From: Symbiodinium kawagutii
Lineage: Eukaryota; Sar; Dinophyceae; Suessiales; Symbiodiniaceae
Length of the DNA: 64,000 bases
Assembly (NCBI GenBank): GCA_009767595.1
Contig: VSDK01025611.1
Coordinates: 439,477 to 503,476 of the forward strand
Reading direction: 5' to 3'
This document shows positions 1 to 13,368 of this stretch, piece after piece. The first letter of the stretch is position 1, and the number at the start of each line of letters is the position of its first letter. A program made the position numbers and the translations under genes. The notes under the pieces were generated by a model. That model worked only from the letters and a program-made list of their open reading frames with translations. It ran no database searches and was not told where the DNA came from.

Positions 1-147
1 AATAAACCATCAAAAACCAAATAGCCCATCAATTATCCACTATAAACCATTATGATCCCGAATAAATCACTAAAGGCAAATCCATGTTCAAAATACTAAC
101 CCAAACGTGCCCTATCACTTGGAGCTGCTCACATGCAGGCTGCTCAC

Positions 148-3100
148 CTGCTGCCAGTGTCGTTGCTGAATGCTCTTCTTGGACAGTTCCATCAGCAGCG
201 GCAAGACCTCCCGGAAGGCGCGCCAGCAGTGCCCAGGGGGGCGAGCCGCGTAACAGTGACGCTGGAAGTGCAATCATGAGGGATCTGATGATGGGGTTGG
301 GTGGTTGAACCACACCTATGAAAAATGTGCTTGTCAACCAACCATCTCTGGGTCAACATTGGGGGAAAATGTTTGAAAAAACCACCAGCCAGTGATTCAT
401 GATGATTAACGCGGTTAAAGGTTAGATGATGGCAATTAAGTCATGGCAATTTGATGGCATGTTGATTCACGTGGGCTCCAACAACCAGGTCCGATGACTT
501 GTGGTGTTTCACAGCTGGTTGTCATCCCTGAAAAGCTCCAACCAGCTCCCTCCAACCACCCAGCAACTCAGGATTCTCAAATTTGCGGCGGTTTCCTGCA
601 GATCTGCCTGCTGGAAATCTTCGATTTCTTTCTTCAGCTCATGGTATGCGGGCCTTAGTGCCACGTCCCTACAACTCCCCTGTCATCGAAACCTGGAACC
701 CACCGGTGAACAAGACAGTTGCATTGGATGACCTGGATGTTAATGGTGCAAACGACGGAAATCACTCGTGTGTGATAAGTTTCTCCATGTCTCAGCTTCA
801 TCTACCAAAGAGTAATCATTAAGAACATGAATTTAACAATCAGTTTTTCGAAGACTATGACATCTAACAATCATTAGAAATTAGAATGACATGCCAACAG
901 CAATTTGACAGATGGAATGTCAATTGCTTTGCCATCACTGTGTTTTGCAGACTGATCATTTAACCTTCACCTGTTTCGTTCAAATCAACATTAGGAAATA
1001 GCCGCTTTGGGTTAACAATCATTTTGAAACTGGAATGTGGAATCATTTCGCCGTTTAATAAATTAAAGTATAATTCATTCTAGTTTGCAATCATTCCAGT
1101 TTACAATCTCAACAACAATTCTATCCCGACAACTTTAAGGTGGGTTACCCGCAATGTCAGTTGCACTACATTGATTGGTAGCATTAAAATAATCTAATTC
1201 CATTTGGTTGAATTTCAAAAGTAATTAAATTCCCAAATTTAGTGTAATTTTCACTGCTCAAACGGCGGTAGTTCAATGCTACCAATCAACGTTCCATTCG
1301 TCTCAACGTTGCTGATCAACCTCTTAGGTCCCGGCCATTCGCGCAGCTGGGGAGGCATCTTCTTGCAACGCATCCTTGGCCAGCGACATCGGCAGGGTTG
1401 TGGACTAGGTTGGAGGGCGGTATGAACTCTTCAGAGCTGATCATATCTCATCTTTTGAGGATACTTTTCCTTTCTATCAACCAGCGTTGTTCAATTCTGG
1501 GGCTTGACCATCAGGTGTTGCCAAAGACCGATTTACAATTGGTACAAATGATGTACAGAGCAAATCTGGAGGGCATTGACATCTGCATCGCCCATTATAG
1601 CGCCTCCAAGTACGGCAGTCGGTCGACTTAGAACTGGTACAGTATATGGCTGGAGAAGTGGAAGGAAGGAAGGAAGGAAGGAAGGAAGGAAGGAAGGAAG
1701 GAAGGAAGGAAGGACGGAAGGACGGAAGGACGGAAGGACGGAAGGACGGAAGGAAGGAAAACAAGACTACCTATCAACCACCATCAACGTTTCTAGTATA
1801 TCCCACAATATCTTATATGATAAGGTAGTTCACTTGGAAAACTCCGTTGATATCTCTTGCCACGGCTTCCAAAGGGTCTGCCCTATCGCTTGGACCCCAC
1901 AGCCACCCCCTTGACTGCAGCCACACCAGGGCCCTCACGCGAACTGGTCCGCCTGGCCATGGGGCAAGATGAAGGCATCATGCGAGCCGGGCAGCCGGCT
2001 ATCCACATCCGAACTTGGGCAACATGAACATCAACCAGCAACCAATGGGTGGTGGTTTGATTCTCGGTTTTTTCTATTTTCATTAGTTATTATTAACAAA
2101 TGGTTGGTTGAATTGCGCATCTTTTTTTCGTGGGGGTTGAAACCACCATTTATCTAAAAATGAAAAACGACCATTTTTTATTAGAATTTTCCATTGCCAT
2201 GTTAGATAATCAGATTTCCAACTAGATTATAGTCATTACACTCTGATTATCTAACATGGCTGGCTGGAAAATCACCGCTTCCAAGAGGTAAGTAATATAC
2301 AAATGGTGGATTATCCGGCCAGCAATGTTAGATCGCCAGAGTGTAGGATTCTTGTTGGCGAATTAGGCCACCACAGAAAGCAAGTTAGGTCACATGTCAA
2401 TGGTTGATATGATTGTTCCCAACATTCACATCACAAATTTGACAGCAAGAATATCAACCCTTCACAAATTCCGCAAGCAGAATACCAAGATACCACCCAA
2501 GTCACCAGGCAACCATCGACAATCCAGCCATATCAGTCAATTACCAACCATCAACATGGCTCGGCTGACCAGCTTCCAAGCTTGGACCCCACCCCTGTGG
2601 CTGAACCTCCTTCTTCATACTTTCCATCTGCGCTGGCACCTGAAGGATGTGAGATGACTTGATTGATGATATGATGATTTTCAAGTGAGGTACCATGAGA
2701 TATATCTTCGGCTAACATGGCTGAAGACATGGCTGCTCATATGCATAGATGTGGTTGAATAAATGCATATGCCTTAGCGATATGTAAACAAAAAGGGTAT
2801 TGGGTTTGTTTGGCATCATGAGGAAGTAAAAGTCTCATTGACCCATATACACTCCGTTTCCTTGACTTAGCGGTGCAAGCACAGCAAAAAGGAGTTGGGC
2901 TGTGAACATGGATCATGGTGGTTACAAATCTGTCCCGATATCCCAGGGCTCCGTAACCTTCGATGTGGCCAGTGATAGAGGCATTCAACCACTCTAAACC
3001 TTTCGAATTCAGCGGCTCACCCAGGCTGACCAACAGGTCAATGACCAACCAACTTCATCACATATCACCATGTTTTTTCCCAGGTATATCCCAGTTTCAT

Positions 3101-5778
3101 CCCAGGTTTCGAGTGCTTCCATGCCTCCCAGGTTCACATCTGACCCAGGCTTGGCCCATCCAACCAGGGAGTTGCTCCAGTGCTAGGTCCAGAAGCTGTT
3201 CCAGGCCCCCCCACGTCTACCCAAAGGTAGTCCTTCCACCTGCCAATGGTCTCTAGGACCTGCGATCTGCGACAGTTGGGGTAGATCGAACTGGCCTTCA
3301 ACTGGATTTTGAGGGTGAATTGATGGTGAATTCTTTTTCCATTCAAGTTTGCAAGGTCTAAGCCTGTAGCTGTAAGGTGGTGACTAATGGGTGAAATAAC
3401 TATAATGGCTTCTGGGGTCAATAAGTAGCCATAATTTACTTGTAATCGTCAACAAGGTTTATACAAGTTACTACTAATCATGGTTGACAATCATCATTAC
3501 TAGGTGGGGAACATGGCTACTCGTATGATCATCTCAGTTGATGATGGTTCACAATGGTGTTTGATAATGGACAATAATGGAATGGTTTCACAATGGTGAT
3601 TGATAATGGTTAAATGGTTCACTATAGTTACTACAATTGGATGAGCATCCCACTTAGTGCTGAACCTAACCATGGGGATGGTAACTTCTCTTTCTGTCGG
3701 ACCATTGATAAGTAGGTGAACTGACCATGGTTGCTCTTGCCACTAACTGGGATGATCATCCAAGACGTTTGCCGGAAGAACCAGGAATGAATGAACCAAT
3801 AGAACCCACAAATGGCACCTTGATGCACCTTGCGGGACTATGTTGTTCACCTTCACCTTCCAAGAACTCCTGCAGCTTGTGTAATTCAGGCTGTTCGCCC
3901 TGCAAAGGTGGCCCATGGAGCAAACTTCTGGTAGTTGAGGCTGTCATATTCTGAAAGCTTGGGATCTTATCATCCGCCCCTGGCAAACTACCCTGATATC
4001 AAGCGTTATTCATGTAATTATTTACTTTTTACGTAAAGCCATTGAACAAAACTCATCGCTCACCTCACGATCATTCACCATAGATAGGCCTGAGTACCAG
4101 GGTACTCATGTTGATCACCCATCATTCGCCATGATGGTTGGCATACACCAGTCACTCACCAGCACCGAAGACCAACAAAAACAGCGGAACACACCAGGCC
4201 CATGTCCACTGCTGCGCCGGTGACATGGACTGTTCTGGGGCGCTGACGGCAGTGTACAAGCCATAGAGCTGACTGAGATAGTCCAACTCCTGCGAACACG
4301 GAACTGAGCTGTCTGCAGGCTGCTTGGTGTACCATCACTCAGCAGTGCGTTGTGATACATGGCTGATTGATCTGTACTTGGCTTGTTTTTTTTTCAGATT
4401 GTATGATGTTCAAAGTTACTTGAATGCAAAATGTTTGGTCATACCTTTATTCAATCTTTATTCAATTCAACCAATTTATGTTTTACCTCTGTGATGGCGG
4501 CCATGGCTCTGGTTTGTCAACACCCGAAACGGCATGGCCATGGTGTAACATTTCCAGATTAACCACGCACCTGTCAGTAACGGATGGGTAGCAGGCACAT
4601 GCACCTACCACCATGGCTATGGATAACCCAACATTTCCATGTCCCACGCATACCGCTGTTCCACGCATGTCAGCCACCAACCAAGCGCTTGCTACAGCCT
4701 TCTCAGTCTGATCCAGCTGGGTATAGCTTTGATGTGGCAAACCGAAGAGGTCTTCACCTCAATGACGGAGATGGCAACCATCAGTTGGGCCTGTGATGGT
4801 TAAGCACCTGTTGGTTGGGTTAATGATGGGGAACAGCTTGCTTAGGTTAGATGATGGTGAGATATTAGCTCGGATTGGAGGGGAAATATTTGTTGATTGC
4901 CTATTAGTTGGATGAATCAAGTGATTGACCTATGGATCATTGAGGTGATGAACAACCAGGAAGGTTGCAATGAAGGTGCGTAACCAATTTAAACTACCAT
5001 TGAGGGTAACCACTAGTCACTAGATGAAAAGTAAATAAGCTGTGATGGCAACCATGAAGAGTTGAAAACTGCCTTATTCTTCAATCAGCCATTTCATCAC
5101 GGTTGTAAGCTTATCTGAGCATGAAGGGTTAAGCTTATCTGAAGGGTTGGGAAGGGTTACAGCAGTCACCACCACCAGCCATCAAAGGACAGACAACCAA
5201 TCCACCACCAACCATTCTTCACTTGCTGCTATTGATTATCACTTACCAATTGCTTTTGATCAATAGGAAAATCAGCCAAACAACCACGATTAACTACGTT
5301 TGAATACATCCACTACTTCTAACTACTACTTACTATGATCAGCCAACCATTCCGCCCTCATGGCTACAACAGGCCGACTTGGGCACTCTCGGCTTCGCGC
5401 CCAGGCCAAAGATTTGCCGCTTGCGGTCGTGGACCTGGGGTGGCCGAGGATGGTCGAACATTGATTTCTCTTGATCGATCAGTTGATGCAATGAGCTTGA
5501 TCTGTTAATGACTGATGTTGACTGATGTTGACTGATGTTGATTGATGTTGACTCATGTTGACTGATGTTGATTGATAATTACTGATGTTCATAGATGTTG
5601 ATTGATCTGTTTGAGGTTGCTGGGGCATATTTTGATGCTATGATGTTGATCTGGTGCTCCGTTGGTTGCTATGTTGCGTTCATTGTCAGTGACAAGTGGC
5701 TCACATGTGGTTACGGGATACCAAGCGCTTGGATGCCGTGGCGGCCGAGTCCGGAAACTCATGCGCCGGGTCACCGCC
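148..5778 (-). CDS. Dynein heavy chain, linker (DHC_N2) region, partial, 8 exons
   Basis: Motor subunit of axonemal or cytoplasmic dynein; this part forms the linker that swings over the AAA ring. Exons read on the minus strand: 5722-5778, 5407-5434, 4699-4757, 4200-4289, 2593-2639, 1336-1374, 608-653, 148-261. Reading phase agrees at every junction. Together they give the order of the DHC_N2 family: GEDLFGLPHQSYTQL, then ELDYLSQLYGLYTAV, then KKMPPQLREW, then PAYHELKKEIEDF, then FREVLPLLMELSKKS and IQQRHWQQ. The 'LREW-PAYHELK' and 'TEK-ELDYL' joins need GC donors. Five of eight donors are GC, three GT. Exons are only 28-114 bp, introns 0.2-1.6 kb. About 18 extra residues lie between IEDFQQ and FREVLP compared with usual spacing, so the 5' edge of exon 148-261 could be wrong. 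The gene runs off the left edge; upstream exons beyond 5.78 kb were not secured. The family is sure; axonemal versus cytoplasmic type is not. Confidence 0.85.
295..394. mobile_element. Family B inverted-repeat element
   Basis: Left GGTTGGGTGGTTGAACCAC, CTATGAAAAATGTGCTTGTC inside, AACCAACCAT next, right AAAACCACCAGCCAG. About 100 bp, non-coding. Confidence 0.75.
1660..1759. repeat. GGAA/GGAC tetranucleotide repeat
   Basis: About 100 bp of GGAA units passing into alternating GGAC-GGAA units, inside a dynein intron. Confidence 0.97.
2035..2155. mobile_element. Family B element, reverse orientation
   Basis: CAACCAGCAACCAATGGGTGG then TTTGATTC at the left; AAATGGTTGGTTGAATTGC and GGGGGTTGAAACCACCA at the right, the complement of the other copies. 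Confidence 0.65.
2185..2350. mobile_element. Family D element, nested or doubled
   Basis: CATGTTAGATAATCAGATT at the left, CTCTGATTATCTAACATGG then CTGGCTGGAAAATCACC in the middle, and GCAATGTTAGATCGCCAGAG at the right. Confidence 0.7.
3638..3778. mobile_element. Family G element
   Basis: TTGGATGAGCATCCCACTTAG at the left and ACTGGGATGATCATCCAAG at the right are inverted ends; CTAACCATGGGGATGG and GACCATGGTTGCT lie inside. Confidence 0.7.
5503..5610. repeat. TGATGTTGACTGATGTTGAT-type short tandem repeat
   Basis: About nine imperfect units of 10-11 bp based on TGATGTTGAC, in a dynein intron. Confidence 0.85.
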
Positions 5779-5920
5779 CTGAAAACCTACTAACTTTCCC
5801 TAGTGCTTGGTGATGAAGATTGCTAAATAGCTGTCCCTTACTGTTGCATATTCATCCATACTGATCCTGATTAGCCATCACCATCCACCTACTATCTTCA
5901 ACTTTTGAGCCACCATCATC

Positions 5921-5921
<1 letters not shown>

Positions 5922-5983
<62 letters not shown>
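5922..5983. repeat. CAT trinucleotide repeat
   Basis: About 20 perfect ATC/CAT units. Confidence 0.97.
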
Positions 5984-7199
5984 GATTTATCAACAGTCAC
6001 CAGCCCCAACCTTTTTCTGGATTGTTTTTTTGCAACAATTCCTCATCAAGAACCTTCGTTTACTATTTTCAAGCATCATGACTACCATTTGGTTGCTGGC
6101 CACTCCGCTCCAGTCCTTGCTCTGAAAAAGGGATAGCCTTGGATACGGTGAAGCTCATCGCTCCGTCTGTATGATCATCCCACTGAGTCAATGGTTCGTA
6201 CCCAAGGTTAATAACTACCCAAAGTGGTTGTCACCATTAATAAAGAACTGTGCTAAGCATGGTAACCTACCCCTCATTGGCAATCATAACCACCAATGAT
6301 TCTTCACCACTAGCAATCATAACCACTATGGAGTGATGATTATCCACCGTGGATCCATGGTAACTCACCAATTTTCTAGTGCTGATCATCCACGGCCCTC
6401 CCAACCAGCTGCCATCCACCAGCTACCCGGCTGCTCCAGCCCACTGCGCCTCATATTCTTCCTTGCAGCGCCTCGGCAAAGCAGCTGCACTGAGAAAACC
6501 TCTGGGGTTCCCATTGCGTTCCCATGGGCCATGCTCAAGGCTGGAGGGCTGATATGAGAAAAATGTGGCTGGAGGATTTTGTTGGTTATCTACTGGTGAT
6601 GGATTATTTGGCTGGACTATGGCAGAGGAAATATATTGTAGATTTATGGCAAATGATGTGGCTATATATGGCTGCTAGATGACTTATTTGGCTGGTCATT
6701 GATAGAACTATGGTGAATTATGCTGTGGAACGTTCTCGTTATCTACTCCAGGGTGCTTGTAGATGTACATAATGCTTGGATTTGAAGGGGTAGACCAATA
6801 GCCGAGAAAATAAAAACACCAAAAGCCACGCCTACAGGAAACACCCCGTTAGTGAATTAGTCATAACGTGGGTTTCCCGTAGACGTTCCCATCCACCAAC
6901 CTAATGATATTGACTGTACTGTGAACCCTTGAGGTGGTGATTAGTAACTAAATCAACCATCAACTATAGATAACTATAGTGACTACCAACTGAAGTACTT
7001 CAAGCCTTTCTTTCGTGCAGCTCCACTGATCAGCAGCCACAAAGCTTCCAAGCAAAGCCGGAGCAACACCCGTGTAGAATCCATCGCTCCACCAGAAAGA
7101 GCAAAGAACAAGGAGGGCGAACTACTTGGGGATTACCCACAGGAGTCCACTATGAACTCGATGTTCTCTCGCCATAGTTTCGAATAATATTCATACAGA

Positions 7200-7283
7200 C
7201 CTGGTTGGTGGTTGAACCACCGCTATCAAAATTATACTTGTCAACCAGCCAACAAAATCAAAATACGGCCACCAACCAGTCTA
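7200..7283. mobile_element. Family B element
   Basis: CTGGTTGGTGGTTGAACCACC, CTATCAAAATTATACTTGTC, AACCAGCCAA, and right end GGCCACCAACCAG. Confidence 0.7.
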
Positions 7284-7347
7284 TTGTCAGCTGCTGTTCA
7301 CTGATGATGGTGAACTCCTACCTTGGGCAACCACAAGAAAACCCCCC

Positions 7348-8934
7348 TCAGCAGCTCACATTTTCCGTGCACAAGCAGCTCGAGCAGGCTGGCATGGCGG
7401 TGCCCTAGTGGCAACTCTGTACAGCATAGGGAGCTTTGAGAAAGGCTCCTGCCACAACTGTCAGGGTGAAGTGATGCCTTAGCAAGGGTGATATGGATGT
7501 GGAATGATGTGGTGGCACCCTGACTATTCGGATCCCATGAATGGCCAAACTAGTCCGAAGTGGAGGGAGGTTGACCTCCAATTGTTGGATGGTTGGTTGC
7601 CAATTTCCATCAATTTCTGGTCTCAACTGACACGGAGGATTCAAATTAGCATAAATTCCCATACGGCTGTGTAACCCTTTATAAGGTTTATAGAACCGTT
7701 GGTTATATGCAACGGTCAAGTGTGAACTTATGGTTGATGAACCTTGAAGGTCCGTCAACTCCATCAACAATCAACCACAAATAATTTTATTTTCAAAATC
7801 CTTAGTTGGTCATTCCTGGTTGTCAATTCTCAATTGATGGCCTGGTGCTTGTCAGCCAGGAATATCCAGAAATACAAACAAAAAGCCAACGCGGTTGATC
7901 GGTCAATAATGCCGTCAAGGACCCTATTGAAACCCTGCAAGTTAGTAAGGACTGACAATGCCAAGCAATACTAGCGGCTAATGACGTATATTAATGGTGA
8001 GAACTCCCGACTGCGTTGAAATTGTTGGGTTGTGTTACCTTGGGAATCTGGAGATTTCATTTGATTTCCATCATGTTCACAAGCAAAAAGCACGTCACCG
8101 CTGCGTTGTAGCGTGTGGCAAGCTCAAGCTCCGCTAATGGCCTAGTCTTTGAGACTGCCTCAAAAGTCACACAAAATCTGCAGCTTTGACAGGCATAACA
8201 TCTGTCACCTGCCAAGCAAATGAATGTCTGATGGTCAGCCACCAGTTGCCAGTGATTAGCTTACTGAAGGGTTTCTGCTGATGGCACTATACTTTATGCC
8301 CAAATGTCTGCGCGAGGGGAAAAAGTTGCAAGTTTCTTTGAGATTGGCATGTCTTGTAAGCGATGGTCTCCAATGATGTTGCTCCAAGTGTGCCCATAGA
8401 TACCCCCCAGGGTTGGCTTCTCAAGAAAAAAACAATAGCCAAAAAATGGCTGATGACGTTTATTTGATCACCAAGTGACGGTTCATGGATAATTGATGGC
8501 TAACGATTACCAAATCAAACTTCATACTCGAATCTTAACGATGATGGTCAAGAAAAAATCGGCAAATGATGGGCAACCTGTGTTCACAAATCTTCACAAT
8601 CTAAAACAACGATTGATGAATGGTAAGGAATGATGCTAGTTGCACAAAATCCTAAACGAATCGAACAAATGTTGATGATTCAAGCGCATGTTATCTTAAA
8701 TGACGGCGGTTAATATGACTGATTCCAATCGATGCTTCGCCGGTGAAATCCGCATGGTCAACGACCCGCGGTTTCTCAGGCGTTGGTCACCGGCAGCGCG
8801 GCGCCAATCTGCTGGGCCACCGGTGCGTCCCACACGGCCGCGCTGCGGCGCCGCAGCGTGAAGGAAACCTCTGAGGCCACGAAGGATCCGAGGGACTGGA
8901 GCGAGTCCTGGGGAGGGGACATGGCAGGGGCCAT
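7348..8934 (-). CDS. Hypothetical two-exon gene, about 66 residues
   Basis: Exon 8791-8934 opens with ATG and reads MAPAMSPPQDSLQSLG, a middle with TLRRRSAAVWDAP and an end QQIGAALP. It stops at a GT donor in phase 0. A phase-0 acceptor (CACTAG) at 7404 opens a second exon, GTAMPACSSCLCTENVSC, that ends in TGA at 7348. Third-codon positions are strongly GC, as in the surer exons of the window. The C-terminus is cysteine-rich (four Cys in the last 12 residues). A second ATG lies four codons downstream. The gene would start about 310 bp after the end of the transporter gene, on the same strand. No family recognised. The second exon is also open in another frame (HASLLELLVHGKCELL), so the join is tentative. 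Confidence 0.35.
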
Positions 8935-9245
8935 GGCAGGGTGAGGACGGTGGAGTTTAGTTAGTTTAGGGTGGAAATATATGGTTGGTATATGGGCAAG
9001 GCATGTTGATGGTTGATAAATTTTGATAAGCATTGGTTAGATGAGGAAATTCAATTTTTGAATAGTGCTTCATAAATGCTTGCGTTATTGCTAGTGGCTG
9101 ATACTTGATGTTGATAATGGTGCTTTTTCTGATACGGAATCGGCGATGGTCGCGTTAATCATGTTTCTCACTAACACCACCCACCAACCACCTACAACCA
9201 CCAACCACCCACCTACCACCACCAGCCCACCCCCACTCAACCCCC

Positions 9246-12080
9246 TCATCTCCAAGGCTCACTGCTCTTCACCGAGGCTTCCCCATCTTCAGGCTCTGCT
9301 GGTGGTGGCTTCTGTGGCGCTGGCAGGGCCATAAGCACCACACTGAGCAACATCGAGCTGGCGCCCAGCAGTGTCAACAGCCCCGGGACTTCGTTGAAGA
9401 AAAGGATCTGAGACAAATACCTGAGATATCTGAGATGAGAATATGTTTCTGAAGCCATTGGGGTGCCTCCAAATCATTTAGATTGACCTTTCAAAATTGT
9501 TGAAACAACAATAATGAACCTGCCATTTTTAGGCTTCCCAATTGAAAGAACCGCCCAGAACTTGAGCTTTGAATGGCTTTCAGGGATGGCTTTCAGGGAT
9601 GGCTTTAGGGATGGGTTTAGGTTCAAATCCACTGCTAAGTCCGGCCCTTTATTGCCCAATGATTTACGTCCAGCCTTTGCAGGTTGGAATTGCTTGCACC
9701 GACATGTCACAGGTCGCAAACCATTGGTAGAACTTGGCGTGTGCAAATCAAGGTCTGCCAACTGCAAAGAAGAATCACTTCGATTCAGATTTTGATGTGT
9801 CGAGCTGGGTCGTAACCAACCATCTCACAAGTCGGTGAACATCCTAAAAATGCGGATTTTTTTCATTTTCAGGATGTTCACCAGGGATGCCAGGATATTA
9901 ATTAACCCACAACCGCATCTATCCCAAACGGCCCCAACTCAACCATGGTGGAGTTTCCATCTTACAAAAAAATAATACTGGCACCAAAATGTCAGCAGAA
10001 GACTTGACCAAAGCACCCTGACACCATGCAGGACGAGGTGATCACCGTAGCACTTACAGCAGCAGGGCATTTGGTGCCCCCAGCCGCCGGCAGAGCGATG
10101 GAGAAGATGCAAAGCAACAGCAGGAGCAGCATCAACGCGGCAGCTTGCCAGGGCTCGGCGACAACACGATGCCAGCTTCCAGCATGCACCATGGGCAGTA
10201 GGGGCGGCACTAAGGACATGAAAACTGCCAGCAGCAAACTGCTGAAGGTCAGCACGGCCACTGAAATATGCTGCGATTTTCGGGCGCAAATGAAGGAAGC
10301 CGCCTGAAAGAAACCACTGAGCAAGGCCAACCTGTGCTGGTGCTGTTGGCCACTCGGAACTGAACAAACCAAGGGCAACCGACTCATGTTGGGTCTCAAC
10401 GGACCGGACCGAACTTGCAATCAAGTGAAGGAACTTATTGTCAAACATGGGTAGTAGCACGAAACAAAGCACCTGTAAAGAATAATTAATGGACGTCCAG
10501 CATTGAGCAGCTTGAAAAATTCTTTAGCAATCCTGTGGTCATTCGTCAGTCCCAGTGGAAGGTTCGTCCTAGCAGTAAACATTATGTCACGGTTGCTCAT
10601 GAAAAACACCAAAAAAAAACTAGACAAGAGGTCATGATTGCTGCTCAATGTCATAGCCCAAGCAACACTGAGCCGAATTGATTTTGATGTCCGCCAGTGT
10701 GTCCGAAGAGGAATTCGGGCTGGGAGATGAACATGGCACCAGTTGCGGACAAGATCAACGCGATGAAGTGCACCATGCTGATGGTTTCGCCCAAGAAAAT
10801 GAGGCCGAAGAACGCAGCTGCGATGATGTCGACGCCTCGTGTGTTGATCAGGACTGCCCAAGAAAAATGCCGAGGTCGGGTTTCAGGGTTCCCCAGTTGA
10901 GAAAGTGTCAGGTGTGTCCTGCCCCGGCTCAGGTAGAGAGGTGCCCCAAGGGACAATATTAAACCGGCCAGTGGTGCCGTCACCAGGCTTGTGAATGACT
11001 GACAACCTGGAACAAAAGGTTCGACTTACGAAGTGAGAACCCCCAAAGATTGTTGACTTAGGCTGATGGTAGATATAACTAGCTCCTTCATTGGATTATG
11101 ATCCAACTGATAAGATCTTATAAGTAGAAGGGTCACTTCGGACATACTTGATATATTTTTTGACACAGGGTCCTCACCTGTTCTCAACTGAATATTGTCT
11201 TCGCTCAGAATTTCTGACCCAGTGATTTTCAATCCGTTTGACCATTGGTTACTTTAGTTGTCTATATCCCCTGGTCAGTGGTGTAACTGTATAAGCCACC
11301 TGATGTCCTAGTTTGAAGCGTGGTTCCTTCGCCAGCTTGACTGGGATCCACCCACTTGAGCGTCCAAGCCATGCCAAGCTGCTAGTGAGGGCTGCCACAT
11401 CCCCCGGTGCTGCCCCCACGATCACAGCCAGCACGGAGGAATGCCAATGCAAACTCTCCAGCAGGGAACGCGACATGACCCACTTCATATCCTGAAGCTT
11501 GGAGGATTGCTGGTGGCTGGCGGCCTGCTATTGCCGTCATCAGCCCAGGTTCGCATAGCTTGCACCAGGTGTGCGCTGCCGTGTTTAACTGATGTGGTAT
11601 TTTGGTATGGAGTAGGGAGAGATCCATTAGTTCAGAAAATCTTTGAGCTCATGGTAAATCACCACCTATGGTTAAACTGGGGAATGATAACGAATTATCA
11701 GCACTTGACTGGGTTGGTCTAAGACATCCCACCAATGATGTCTGGGAGTGTGGATCAAACATCAAGCGACATATGGCAGCAAACCAGCACCAAAAGGCCC
11801 ATGTGCCATCCTGGGCAATGGAAGCGTCAGGTTTCAACTTGTCATGGCGAACATGTCAAATCCGAGGTTCCTTCAATTCAGGCCAAGCAGTGCCACGAAA
11901 GTACATGAGCATTGCGTTCGCCATGGTGGCAATCATACAGGTGCCAGAAATCATGTACCAGTAGGGCCAGCCTGATTCTTCAATCATCCGGCTGGTGACC
12001 ATGTCTGTGGTGACGCAAAAGCCACTGGCGATCATCAAGAGGATCCCACACATCTCCGTGGAAACCATCTTGGGAGCTTC
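9246..12080 (-). CDS. DMT/EamA-superfamily membrane transporter, near complete, 5 exons
   Basis: A multi-pass membrane carrier of the drug/metabolite transporter superfamily; the substrate cannot be told. Exons: 11871-12080, 11380-11491, 10669-10853, 10004-10336, 9246-9407 (stop TGA at 9246), about 333 residues. Exon 1 gives the first two membrane helices (CGILLMIASGF and YMISGTCMIATMANAML). Exon 2 gives AVIVGAAPGDVAALTS. Exon 3 has GLIFLGETISMVHFIALIL and ends in the family-like GAMFISQPEFLFG. Exon 4 carries further helices and PAAVSATVITSSCMV. Exon 5 gives LFFNEVPGLLTLLGAS and an acidic tail. Donors: GA after exon 1 (AAG|GA), GC after exon 2, GT after exon 4, all phase-checked. The exon 3/4 boundary is my best guess. 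The start codon exon upstream of 12080 was not found. Two EamA repeats are evident, so the fold call is firm. Confidence 0.82.
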
Positions 12081-13301
12081 CTGTGGCAAGCTGACCCCCC
12101 CCCGGGCTCTTGAGCCAAAAAACGCTCGAAAACAAGAGGTGCTAAGGATTCACACTGGGCTCGTTGATGGGATAATCTACGTTGGAAAACCTCGTTGCAG
12201 CCAGCAACTAGGTTTCCAAGCAACACATTCGATGGTAGTTTTGGCTCTTTTCCGGCTCACCAAGTTGCATAAAAAAATGCCCTTCAGAAGCCAGTGATTT
12301 GATCGCCAAGTTGATCAAAAGCACTGGGGAGAACTTGGCGGCCATCAGGTCACATGAACAGAACACTCTGCCCTGGCGATGTTCGCTATGGGTCCGTGCA
12401 CCGTACCCGCTCACGACAAGCTGTGTTGATGGCACAGCACACCTGTCTGACGACACTAAGACTATCTTGAACCACTGGGCAATTGTCGATGTAAGATGTC
12501 ATTGCCCCGAACCGTCGATGATTTCGGAGAACAGGTCAAAAAATATGATGATAATAGCCACCACATATTCATTTAAAGCACCATCAGTGCGACCATATGT
12601 ACTTTGTGATTTTCTCTCAAATTTTGGGGGGATCTAGATCTCCCATTGCCAATTTTCCAGTTGCCAATCGTCTTGTGCTGATTGGCTACTTGCTAGCAGG
12701 TTGCTATCCTGATAGTCTTCGTAGCTGAGCCGAGTCAAACCCTTCCAATCGGATCCAGCCACACACTCAGTTTGCTGTCGCCTATGCTGATACTTGCTGA
12801 CCAAGGCAGATCCATCTGTTCACGTACAACACGTGTGAACTCATAATCCAGCTGCTGTATCATATTCTATATATAGCTGCTAATTTCTTGAATTGAGCTG
12901 TTCGTTAGAATGTCGTTTGGAGCGGCTGAACATGCAAATTTGGCCGGCTTACTGCCATAGATCTCCAACGATGCAGTGAAACAACCTGCATCTGACACGT
13001 CGGGGACCTAGCCTTGCAGCTGATTCAGCAACCTCCCTTCACATACCTGGATGATCATCGCCAGTTGGTAAGCGGTTCGTATCCATGGTTAGTTCGGCCA
13101 TCTAATGGTATAACGGAATAACCCACAAAAATGGCAGCTACTAACCATGGTGGACCATGGCCATTAACCATTTGACCATATGATAAGCAATTTATGGATG
13201 GGATAACCCACAGAAACAGTAGTCACTCACCATGCTCCACACCGGTAGTGAACTCAACTCAGGCCCCCGACTTCAATCGCTCAACGGCCTGGGAATGGTG
13301 G

Positions 13302-13368
13302 GTCCATGCTGGGGGTCCATGCTGGGGGTCCATGCTGGGGGTCCATGCTGGGGGTCCGTGCTGGGGGG
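13302..13368. repeat. 13-bp minisatellite
   Basis: Five tandem copies of TCCATGCTGGGGG, the last with one change. Confidence 0.95.

Larger units (their letters stand above)
5779..7347. other. Spacer or 5' introns of the dynein gene, no secure gene
   Basis: Holds a CAT microsatellite, one copy of inverted-repeat family B and part of a family G element. Two GC-richer patches (about 6425-6500 and 7015-7100, minus strand) are open in more than one frame. They could hide exons of the dynein gene or of a separate gene. The second patch has a hydrophobic frame containing YTGVAPALLGSF but no clean acceptor. I assign nothing here. Confidence 0.4.

Noticed and set aside
1477-1914. Open frames over the GGAA repeat
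   Set aside because: Produced by the tetranucleotide repeat in all frames.
7015-7100. Mitochondrial carrier exon (FYTGVAPALLGSF)
   Set aside because: One short resemblance, no signature PxD/ExxK motif and no clean splice acceptor.
12265-12345. First exon of the transporter gene (MAAKFSPVLLIN)
   Set aside because: Good GTGAGC donor, but its phase does not match exon 11871-12080.
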